A stretch of 5,799 nt of DNA, from positions 1-5,799 of the forward strand of contig CATLGN010000121.1 in NCBI GenBank assembly GCA_949935685.1. The letters are read 5' to 3'. The notes under the pieces were generated by a model, which did no database searches, was not told the DNA's origin, and saw only the letters and a program-made list of their open reading frames with translations. The DNA is from an uncultured Lachnospiraceae bacterium. Lineage in GTDB: Bacteria > Bacillota > Clostridia > Lachnospirales > Lachnospiraceae. The position numbers and the translations under genes are program-made. Positions 1 to 5,137 of this stretch are shown one piece after another; position 1 is the first letter of the stretch; every line of letters starts with the position of its first letter.

Positions 1-112
1 GGACAGCCATATCAGGGAGCGGAAAGCGTTATATACGGCGGAAGGGAAACGGTATTATACCGGGAATCTGATTGTGCCGGATGATCTGGAGCGGATTTGC
101 CTGTCGGAGTGA
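1..112 (+). CDS. 3' end of an unrecognised gene (partial at left edge)
   Basis: Reading from base 2, one frame stays open for 36 codons and ends at TGA 110-112; the other two + frames close earlier. The visible tail is charged and hydrophilic, ends in IVPDDLERICLSE, and has no membrane segment. I do not recognise the family from this fragment and assign no function. Support for it being coding is indirect: it is the longest open + frame at the edge, non-coding-looking AT-rich sequence follows its stop, and a strong + strand terminator-like hairpin lies about 120 bases downstream. It converges on the XRE regulator gene. The true start and the rest of the protein lie outside the window. Confidence 0.4.
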   Translation, partial: DSHIRERKALYTAEGKRYYTGNLIVPDDLERICLSE

Positions 113-230
113 ATCCGGGAGGAATGATAAGAAACGTTATATGATATATTGCAATGGGATAAGAGAATTGGTTTATGCCTGTAAAGAAAAACAGGCGGCA
201 CAATTTGAATAAAATTATCTGATTTTATGC
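113..230. other. AT-rich intergenic spacer with small inverted repeats
   Basis: This stretch between the edge gene and the terminator holds no credible coding region. Two small dyads are visible. GCCTGT/ACAGGC at 177-182 and 191-196 has an 8-base A-rich loop and no following T tract. ATAAAAT/ATTTTAT lies at 209-215 and 222-228. Neither is strong enough to be called a terminator or an operator alone. Confidence 0.4.
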
Positions 231-299
231 ACAACAAATAAATCTGTCCGAAAATGGGTGATTGCCTCCGCCTTTTTCGGGCAGATTGTTTTTTGTTGT
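231..299 (+). terminator. Long intrinsic terminator, probably bidirectional
   Basis: A 14-bp stem (one G-U pair) pairs 241-254 with 274-287 around a 19-base loop and is followed on the + strand by six T's at 289-294. An outer 8-bp arm (231-238 with 292-299, ACAACAAA/TTTGTTGT) extends the dyad across the T tract. It lies between two convergent genes, so it can end the upstream + strand transcript. Read on the - strand, the stem is followed by a weaker T-rich stretch, which may help end the XRE regulator transcript. Hairpin geometry and T tract are seen directly; bidirectional use is inferred. Confidence 0.8.
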
Positions 300-347
300 A
301 ACACCTGATATTTTCCTGGCAGAACCTTTTCCCGAAGCACGATAACC

Positions 348-575
348 TTATTTGGTCTTTGATTTTGGATAAGGCGCTTTGACATCCGTGAGATTCAGGA
401 GATAATCAACGCTGGTATTGTGGTAATCGGCCAGTTCGATCAGAATGGTAGTCGGTATATCATTTTCACCGGTTTCGTATTTGGAGTAACCCGTCTGAGA
501 CATACCTAAAATTTTTCCCATTTCCGTCTGTGACAAATCTTTTGCGACACGCAGATCTTTTAAACGCGAAAACAT
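348..575 (-). CDS. XRE (Cro/C1-type) helix-turn-helix transcriptional regulator
   Basis: This 75-residue protein is essentially a single HTH_3/Cro-C1 DNA-binding domain. The helix-turn-helix is clear: LSQTEMGKILGM (about residues 14-25) followed by the recognition region SQTGYSKYETG (about 26-36). The usual closing helices with the family-typical VDYLL lie near residues 56-60. A short basic tail ends in PKSKTK, and there is no sensor or dimerisation domain. The ATG at 575 is preceded by an AAAGAGGG-type ribosome binding site about 5 bases away, which supports this start. The gene is divergent from the 740-1360 gene, and the DNA between them is rich in symmetric repeats. I infer that the protein binds there as an autorepressor that may also control the divergent gene. 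Small stand-alone XRE proteins occur both on mobile elements and as chromosomal switches. The family call is secure; the target is inferred. Confidence 0.9.
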   Translation of the reverse strand: MFSRLKDLRVAKDLSQTEMGKILGMSQTGYSKYETGENDIPTTILIELADYHNTSVDYLLNLTDVKAPYPKSKTK

Positions 576-609
576 ATTAACCCTCTTTTCCTATATGCGT
601 TTTTGTTTT

Positions 610-637
610 ATTGTATCTAATCTGTTTTGGGTTACAA
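610..637 (-). promoter_or_regulatory. Candidate sigma-A promoter of the XRE regulator gene
   Basis: On the - strand, TTGTAA (632-637) is the -35 box and TACAAT (610-615) the -10 box, separated by 16 bases. A TAATCTG half-site (618-624) sits inside the spacer. The start codon is about 35 bases below the -10 box, leaving a short leader. The two hexamers are identical to those of the candidate ecfA1 promoter. Confidence 0.6.
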
Positions 638-685
638 TGTTTTAATCTGAATCAGGTTATTGCAATTTATTCCAAAATAGATTAG
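617..685. promoter_or_regulatory. Symmetric four-half-site operator in the divergent promoter region
   Basis: Outer arms CTAATCTGTTTTGG (617-630) and CCAAAATAGATTAG (672-685) are reverse complements at 13 of 14 positions. A central imperfect palindrome, TAATCTGAATCAGGTTA (643-659), shares the same centre at base 651. This gives four TAATCTG-like half-sites: two forward (618-624, 643-649) and two reverse (653-659, 678-684), with a 25-base step on each side. They cover the -35/-10 regions of candidate promoters in both directions. Cro/C1-type proteins bind as dimers to such dyads, so the neighbouring XRE protein is the natural candidate binder (inference). Confidence 0.6.
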
Positions 686-688
686 CAT
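660..688 (+). promoter_or_regulatory. Candidate promoter of the 740-1360 gene
   Basis: TTGCAA (660-665) and TAGCAT (683-688) are 17 bases apart, and each matches the sigma-A consensus at four of six positions. They are roughly the mirror image of the XRE promoter about base 651, with a half-site (678-684) overlapping the -10 region. It is a weak promoter by sequence, which would fit a regulated gene. The location is plausible but not proven. Confidence 0.35.
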
Positions 689-705
689 AGTAAATATATT
701 TACTA
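688..705. repeat. 18-bp perfect palindrome, possible second operator
   Basis: TAGTAAATATATTTACTA reads identically on both strands over 18 bases. It lies just after the candidate -10 box of the rightward gene and about 35 bases before its ATG, so a bound protein could block transcription start or elongation. Its sequence is unrelated to the TAATCTG half-sites, suggesting either a second regulator or a chance AT-rich palindrome. Confidence 0.45.
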
Positions 706-739
706 AAACATTGATAATTTATGCGGAGAAGCAGAAAAA

Positions 740-1360
740 ATGAGAAAAATGAAAAAAGATACTACTGTTTTCAGAGAAAAACAGGAGAGCGTTCGCGTGG
801 GGGCTGCCGTCCTGTTTCTGGTTTTTCTTTGCGTGATGTCGGATCATGTTTATCGGCAGAGAGATGACTGGAGCAGGACGCTGCGATATAATTATGATTT
901 TTCGGGCAGCAATCGATATGTCCATACGCTGTATCTGGGGTGTTCGGATACCCGTTTGCCAGAGGCGGATGGAAAAGAAAACGGAATTTGTGAGAAGAAA
1001 AAAGAAAGCTGTGATCTTCGCAGCCGGGCGCAATGCTTCGGGGACTCGTATTTTTTGCTCCGACAGGCGGGCAGGCGTTATGACCTTCATATTGTATGGC
1101 TTGTGCTGGACGGCTGCCGTATCGGGATGCAGGACGGCGAAGAAAGCAGCGTTCTGACAGAGGAAGAAAAAAGCCATTTGCGCAGTCTGATAGCATATTG
1201 CGAGAAAGAAGGGATTACCCTTATGCTTCTGGACGCCGGGAACTGTGAAACCGGGAGCAGTACGGAGGCGATACACAGGGCATATGCGGAGCAGATCAAA
1301 GAAATCGCAGAAAGCGCCGACGGCGTATTCTGCGATTGGATATGGGCTGAACTGAATTAA
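740..1360 (+). CDS. Membrane-anchored protein of unknown function, SGNH-hydrolase-like outer domain
   Basis: The 206-residue protein begins with a charged segment, then one hydrophobic helix (about residues 21-34, VGAAVLFLVFLCVM) that should act as an uncleaved signal anchor, placing the rest outside the cell. The outer part has an alternating strand/helix pattern like SGNH/GDSL hydrolases: a strand into LYLGCSDTRL (about 64-73, where block I would be), YDLHIVWLVLDG (about 114-125, block III position), LRSLIAYCEKEGITLMLLDAG (about 147-167), and VFCDWIWAEL near the end (block V position). The usual GDS serine motif, GxND and DxxH are altered (GCS, LDGC, DWIW), so it may be non-catalytic or a different fold. 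The ATG at 740 has GGAGAA (725-730) upstream; a second ATG at 749 is less well placed. It is divergent from the XRE gene and ends 6 bases from the convergent M15 gene. The coding call is good; the fold is a tentative reading of the pattern. Confidence 0.7.
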   Translation: MRKMKKDTTVFREKQESVRVGAAVLFLVFLCVMSDHVYRQRDDWSRTLRYNYDFSGSNRYVHTLYLGCSDTRLPEADGKENGICEKKKESCDLRSRAQCFGDSYFLLRQAGRRYDLHIVWLVLDGCRIGMQDGEESSVLTEEEKSHLRSLIAYCEKEGITLMLLDAGNCETGSSTEAIHRAYAEQIKEIAESADGVFCDWIWAELN

Positions 1361-1366
1361 TTGCGG

Positions 1367-2275
1367 TTATTCTTCTATCTTCTTTTCAAAATGCTGATAG
1401 TCTTTGCTGTGGTTCCAGTTTCCGCCCCAACTGAAACCATGTTGGGTAAAAAGTTTATAACACAGATCATTCTCGTCGATTTTATAGGCAAACGGCTGGC
1501 TGCGGTCGGCATAGCTCTCCGCGCCGGCCGGCGATACCCGTTGTTCTCCGTTTTTATAAGTGACATAGGGGTTAAAAAACGGATTGATGTCGATGGCAAG
1601 GCCTTTTCCATGCATGGATATTTTATTGGTGCCCGCTATTGTCCGGTAATTAAAGCAGGAAGTGTTATTGTCCTGCATGGAAAGCGTGTCGTCCGCGGCA
1701 TATTCATCGATCAGACGGATCTGCTCGATCTGGTAATCGGCCTGATACAATTCGTAGAAAATTTCCACCAGATCCTGAGCGATGGCCTTGTTGCAGATCA
1801 TATCGCCGGTGCTGACATTGCCTTTGAAATTGACATACAAAACGCTGACATGGCGCAGGTCTTCATAGGGAAGCGGGCAGTCTTCCCGATAGGATACGCC
1901 GGTGATTCGCTGCTTCATGTCTTCCGATAACGGTTCGTAATAAAAATCCGGCTGATAGATTGTCCGGTTCGCTGTCATTTCTTTTGCGTTCATTTCCGTG
2001 TCCCCGCCTGCGCTTTCTGCCTGTGCTTCTGTGATTGGTTTTGTCACACTGATCTCATCGACAGATTCCGACGTCCCTGCCTGTGCCGTTTCCGTCTCCG
2101 CTTCTGCCGCTTCTTCGTTTTCGCTTTCCGTCTCTGCCGGCTCCCGGTATGCGACCTCCGGTTCCCGGTGCGCATAGTCGGTGAGCGTTTCCGAATTGTG
2201 GCTGATAATAGCGGCCGTAATACATAACAGAAGAAAGAAGATTGCCGCGCCAAAATATTTTGTATATTTTTTCAT
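1367..2275 (-). CDS. Membrane-anchored M15-family peptidoglycan peptidase (VanY/VanX-like D-Ala-D-Ala carboxypeptidase or related endopeptidase)
   Basis: This predicted zinc peptidase acts on cell-wall peptides outside the membrane. From the start chosen it has 302 residues: a basic N-terminus and one hydrophobic anchor (about 7-24), a Glu/Ala-rich low-complexity stalk (about 35-90), and a C-terminal M15 domain (about 120-302). SMHGKGLAIDINP matches the SxHxxGxAxD motif, giving zinc ligands His222 and Asp229. KDYQHFE supplies the third ligand, His295, with Asp292 at the catalytic acid position (DxxH in place of ExxH). HGFSWGGNW is typical of M15_4-type domains. I chose the ATG at 2275 because an AAAGGAAAGGAAC ribosome binding site precedes it and a -10 box lies upstream. 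A longer reading from 2332 would start within that -10 box. There is no lipobox cysteine. Whether it cuts D-Ala-D-Ala, L-Ala-D-Glu or another bond cannot be told from sequence, and nothing here indicates vancomycin resistance. Confidence 0.9.
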   Translation of the reverse strand: MKKYTKYFGAAIFFLLLCITAAIISHNSETLTDYAHREPEVAYREPAETESENEEAAEAETETAQAGTSESVDEISVTKPITEAQAESAGGDTEMNAKEMTANRTIYQPDFYYEPLSEDMKQRITGVSYREDCPLPYEDLRHVSVLYVNFKGNVSTGDMICNKAIAQDLVEIFYELYQADYQIEQIRLIDEYAADDTLSMQDNNTSCFNYRTIAGTNKISMHGKGLAIDINPFFNPYVTYKNGEQRVSPAGAESYADRSQPFAYKIDENDLCYKLFTQHGFSWGGNWNHSKDYQHFEKKIEE

Positions 2276-2330
2276 GTTCCTTTCCTTTCCGGGATGCGCC
2301 TGTATGATGTCGTGGTTCTGATTAACATTC

Positions 2331-2359
2331 ATTATAACATATGGATGCGGATGCTACAA
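2331..2359 (-). promoter_or_regulatory. Sigma-A promoter of the M15 peptidase gene (extended -10)
   Basis: On the - strand TTGTAG (2354-2359) and a consensus TATAAT (2331-2336) are separated by 17 bases, and the -10 box carries the TGn extension (TGTTATAAT). Transcription would begin near 2324, giving a leader of about 50 bases ending in the strong ribosome binding site. This supports the 2275 start codon. Confidence 0.75.
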
Positions 2360-2479
2360 ATCCCAAAATAATGAACAGGGTTGCCGGAAAACCCAATCTC
2401 GTCAGGACTTTTTCCGTCTCTGTCCTTCGGATATGAGATGTTCCCAGTTCGTTCCTGCGTTTGTTATGGCAGGATATAC
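2360..2479. other. Spacer between the divergent M15 and ecfA1 promoters
   Basis: These 120 bases between two back-to-back promoters hold no convincing gene. A small hairpin, GGGTT/AACCC, lies around 2378-2393 without a T tract. Open frames crossing this stretch on either strand lack a plausible ribosome binding site or recognisable protein features and overlap the promoters. I see no clear riboswitch or T-box. Confidence 0.4.
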
Positions 2480-2508
2480 TTGTAATCCGTATTGTTTTCG
2501 AGTACAAT
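2480..2508 (+). promoter_or_regulatory. Sigma-A promoter of the ecfA1-ecfA2-ecfT-truA operon
   Basis: TTGTAA (2480-2485) and TACAAT (2503-2508) are 17 bases apart. Transcription would start near 2515, leaving about 55 bases of leader before the ecfA1 ATG. An imperfect palindrome (2490-2509, 8 of 10 pairs, centred on TCGA) overlaps the spacer and -10 box and could be an operator. The promoter places the ecf genes in their own unit rather than as read-through from a gene to the left. Confidence 0.7.
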
Positions 2509-2568
2509 AAGGCAGGACAAAAAGACAGCAGGAAAGGTTCCGGGAAGACGACCGGGAAGGGGCGGCAG

Positions 2569-3423
2569 ATGGGCATTATTCAGACAAACAAACTGGTATT
2601 TGAATATATACGCCGGGATGAGGAAGGAAATGCGGAAGGCATAACCCGCGCGGTCGATGAAGTCGATCTGGATGTGAAACAGGGAGAGTTTGTAGCCATT
2701 CTGGGGCATAACGGTTCGGGAAAATCAACACTGGCGAAGCATATCAACGCTATTTTATATCCGACGGAAGGGACGGTGTTGGTGGACGGCCAGGATACGA
2801 GAGAGGAAGCGCATGTCTGGGAGATCCGGCAGAAGGCGGGCATGGTATTTCAAAATCCCGATAACCAGATTATCGGTCAGGTGGTGGAGGAAGACGTCGG
2901 CTTCGGGCCGGAGAATATGGGTGTCCCGACAAAGGAGATCTGGGAGCGGGTGGAGGAAAGTCTGAAAGCGGTAGGTATGTATGCGTTCCGAAAGCATTCC
3001 CCCAATAAACTTTCCGGCGGACAGAAGCAGCGTGTCTCGATTGCGGGCGTAATTGCCATGCATCCGAAATGTATTATTCTGGACGAGCCGACCGCTATGC
3101 TGGATCCGAACGGCCGTAAAGAAGTGATCCGTGTGGTGCGCGCGCTGAACCATGTGGAGGAAGTGACCATTCTGCTGATTACACATTATATGGAAGAAGT
3201 CATTTATGCGGACCGGGTGATTGTGATGGATCAGGGCAGGGCTGTGATGCAGGGGACGCCGCGGGAAATTTTTTCGCAGGTGGAAAGGCTGAAAAGTCTT
3301 CGCCTGGATGTGCCGCAGGTGACAATGCTGGCGCATTCTTTACAGAAAAAGGGCGTGCCGCTGCCGGACGGGATTCTGACGGCGGAGGAACTGGCGGATG
3401 CATTGGGGTATCGGAAAGGATAA
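2569..3423 (+). CDS. ecfA1: ECF transporter energy-coupling ATPase EcfA1
   Basis: This is one of the two ATP-hydrolysing subunits of the energy-coupling module shared by group II ECF importers of vitamins and micronutrients; it works at the inner membrane face with EcfA2 and EcfT. The 284-residue product has all ABC ATPase motifs: Walker A GHNGSGKS (46-53), Q-loop Gln95, signature LSGGQ (148-152), Walker B CIILDEP with Glu173, the D-loop at about 176-181, and switch His206. Length is normal for EcfA. I chose ATG 2569, preceded by AAGGGG six bases away and fitting the family N-terminus (strand leading into LVFEY). An in-frame TTG at 2461 would lie upstream of the operon promoter and add 36 unlikely residues. 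The stop is 2 bases before ecfA2. Assignment to A1 rather than A2 rests on position in the operon and the QNPDNQ Q-loop. Confidence 0.95.
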   Translation: MGIIQTNKLVFEYIRRDEEGNAEGITRAVDEVDLDVKQGEFVAILGHNGSGKSTLAKHINAILYPTEGTVLVDGQDTREEAHVWEIRQKAGMVFQNPDNQIIGQVVEEDVGFGPENMGVPTKEIWERVEESLKAVGMYAFRKHSPNKLSGGQKQRVSIAGVIAMHPKCIILDEPTAMLDPNGRKEVIRVVRALNHVEEVTILLITHYMEEVIYADRVIVMDQGRAVMQGTPREIFSQVERLKSLRLDVPQVTMLAHSLQKKGVPLPDGILTAEELADALGYRKG

Positions 3424-3425
3424 TT

Positions 3426-4274
3426 ATGGCAATCGTTCTGGATCACGTAAGTTATATCTATGAAAAAGATACGGAAATGGCCGCATTTGCGTTAAAGGAT
3501 ATATGCCTGACCATTCCCGACGGACAGTTTATCGGTCTGATCGGCCATACCGGTTCGGGGAAGTCGACGCTTGTGCAACATCTGAACGGTCTGCTTGCGC
3601 CGACAGGGGGCCATATCTATTATAATGGAAAGGACATCCATGCGGATGGCTTTGACAAAAAGGAGCTGCGGAGCCGGGTCGGTCTTGTGTTTCAGTATCC
3701 CGAGCACCAGCTTTTCGAGGTCGATGTCTTTACGGATGTCTGTTTCGGGCCGAAAAATCTGGGACTCTCCCGGAAAGAGACGGAGCTGCGGGCATTCGAG
3801 GCGTTGCGGCAGGTTGGCTTCCCGGAGGAATATTTTTACCAGTCGCCGTTTGACCTGTCAGGCGGGCAGAAACGCCGGGTGGCGATTGCCGGCGTGCTTG
3901 CGATGAAGCCCGACGTGCTGGTACTGGACGAACCGACGGCGGGGCTTGACCCGAAAGGAAGGGATGAGATACTGGACCGGATCGCCGCACTGAAGGCGGA
4001 AACGGGCATTACGGTCGTACTGGTATCGCACAGCATGGAGGATATAGCGAAATATGTGGATCGGATTATTGTGATGAACCGGGGAAGCGTATTGTTTGAC
4101 GATGTGCCGGCGGAAGTGTTCCGGCACGATGCGGAATTGGAAGCGGTAGGGCTGGCGGCGCCGCAGATGACATACATTATGCGCACCCTTCGCCGGCGGG
4201 GAATGGAAGTCGGTACGGATGTGACGACTCTGGAAGAAGCAGAGCGGGAAATCCTGCGTGTACTGGGAAAATAG
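3426..4274 (+). CDS. ecfA2: ECF transporter energy-coupling ATPase EcfA2
   Basis: This is the partner ATPase of EcfA1; the pair forms the heterodimer that drives EcfT and the exchangeable S components. The 282-residue product shows Walker A GHTGSGKST (40-48), Q-loop Gln90 in the EcfA2-typical FQYPEHQLFE, signature LSGGQ (144-148), Walker B VLVLDEP with Glu169, and switch His202 in VSHSME. Both ATP sites of the heterodimer therefore look catalytically complete. The AAAGGA ribosome binding site (3415-3420) lies inside the last codons of ecfA1, 5 bases before the ATG, and the 2-base gap suggests tight co-expression. It is paralogous to EcfA1 throughout, and I see no truncation or frameshift. Confidence 0.95.
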   Translation: MAIVLDHVSYIYEKDTEMAAFALKDICLTIPDGQFIGLIGHTGSGKSTLVQHLNGLLAPTGGHIYYNGKDIHADGFDKKELRSRVGLVFQYPEHQLFEVDVFTDVCFGPKNLGLSRKETELRAFEALRQVGFPEEYFYQSPFDLSGGQKRRVAIAGVLAMKPDVLVLDEPTAGLDPKGRDEILDRIAALKAETGITVVLVSHSMEDIAKYVDRIIVMNRGSVLFDDVPAEVFRHDAELEAVGLAAPQMTYIMRTLRRRGMEVGTDVTTLEEAEREILRVLGK

Positions 4275-4327
4275 AAGCAGACAGAAAAATGGGCGTTGCC
4301 GTTTGTGAATGCACCATGGGAGGAGCT

Positions 4328-5137
4328 ATGTTAAGAGATATTACACTGGGGCAATATTATCAGACCGAATCCGTGATACACAGGCTGGACCCGCGGGTAA
4401 AGCTGACAGGGACGATACTGTATATAATTTCCCTCTTTTTATTTAACCAGTTTACGGGCTACCTTGTGGCCGCGCTCTTTTTATGTGTGGTAATCCGGCT
4501 GTCAAAGGTGCCGTTCCGCTATATGGTAAGAGGGATGAAGGCGATTCTGTTCCTGCTGCTGTTCACGATGGCGTTTAACCTGTTTCTGACGCCGGGTGAG
4601 CCGCTCGTGCAGTTCTGGAAACTGACGATCACAAGAGAAGGCCTGCGAATTTCGGTCTTTATGGCGATTCGCCTGACCTTTCTGATCATCGGATCTTCTG
4701 TGATGACGCTTACCACGACGCCCAATCATCTGACGGACGGCATGGAAAAACTGATGGGACCGTTGAAAAAAGTGAGAGTGCCGGTACACGAGGTTTCCAT
4801 GATGATGTCCATTGCGCTGCGTTTTATTCCGATCCTCATGGAGGAAACCGATAAGATTATGAAGGCACAAATTGCCCGTGGCGCGGATTTTGAGAGCGGC
4901 AATCTGGTGAAAAAGGCCAAGGCGATGGTACCGCTGCTTGTACCCCTGTTTATTTCCGCTTTTCGCCGCGCCAATGATCTCGCCATGGCGATGGAGGCCC
5001 GGTGCTATCAGGGCGGCGCGGGCAGGACGAAGATGAAACCGCTGCAGTATGCGCGCCGGGACTATCTGGCATACGGCGTATTGATCGCTTATCTTTTGGC
5101 TCTGATGCTGATGAAATATGTGGGAAGTTTTATATGA
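4328..5137 (+). CDS. ecfT: ECF transporter transmembrane coupling protein EcfT
   Basis: EcfT is the membrane scaffold that links EcfA1/EcfA2 to whichever S component carries the substrate. The 269-residue product has hydrophobic segments at about 24-39, 41-57, 70-87, 108-127, 200-212 and 246-263. It carries the N-terminal LGQYYQTESVIHRLDPRVKL block typical of the family. Both coupling motifs are present: ARG (183-185, IARGADFE) and ARC (224-226, MEARCYQGG), on the cytoplasmic helices that dock into the ATPase grooves. I chose ATG 4328 because GGGAGGAG precedes it and the family N-terminus begins with this methionine. An earlier ATG at 4289 adds 13 poorly conserved residues. A 53-base gap follows ecfA2, the longest in the operon. 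The stop overlaps the truA start (ATGA). Confidence 0.95.
   Translation: MLRDITLGQYYQTESVIHRLDPRVKLTGTILYIISLFLFNQFTGYLVAALFLCVVIRLSKVPFRYMVRGMKAILFLLLFTMAFNLFLTPGEPLVQFWKLTITREGLRISVFMAIRLTFLIIGSSVMTLTTTPNHLTDGMEKLMGPLKKVRVPVHEVSMMMSIALRFIPILMEETDKIMKAQIARGADFESGNLVKKAKAMVPLLVPLFISAFRRANDLAMAMEARCYQGGAGRTKMKPLQYARRDYLAYGVLIAYLLALMLMKYVGSFI

Noticed and set aside
241..287. AATCTG/CAGATT in the terminator stem as extra XRE operator half-sites
   Set aside because: Only six bases match, they are explained by the terminator hairpin, and the flanks differ from the operator half-sites.
719..1276. Long - strand open frame opposite the 740-1360 gene
   Set aside because: The composition is atypical (runs of Phe and Pro), it has no ribosome binding site, and its end would cross the candidate control region of the divergent pair. 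The + strand frame has a good site and a coherent anchor-plus-domain layout.
1361..1930. Long open frame on the + strand opposite the M15 gene
   Set aside because: It is a shadow of the M15 coding sequence, which carries complete zinc-ligand motifs on the other strand.
2276..2332. 19-residue N-terminal extension of the M15 peptidase
   Set aside because: The upstream ATG lies within the TATAAT box itself, whereas ATG 2275 follows a very strong ribosome binding site and begins a normal signal anchor.
2461..2568. N-terminal extension of EcfA1 from a TTG start
   Set aside because: It begins upstream of a good promoter, has no suitable ribosome binding site, and adds 36 basic residues absent from the family. 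ATG 2569 has a clear AAGGGG site.
2509..2568. Riboswitch (vitamin-sensing) in the ecfA1 leader
   Set aside because: The leader is only about 55 bases and purine-rich; no recognisable aptamer core or terminator-antiterminator pair is visible.
2322..2576. 84-codon open frame on the - strand with a hydrophobic end
   Set aside because: It overlaps both promoters and the ecfA1 leader, lacks a ribosome binding site and resembles no known protein; it is most likely chance.
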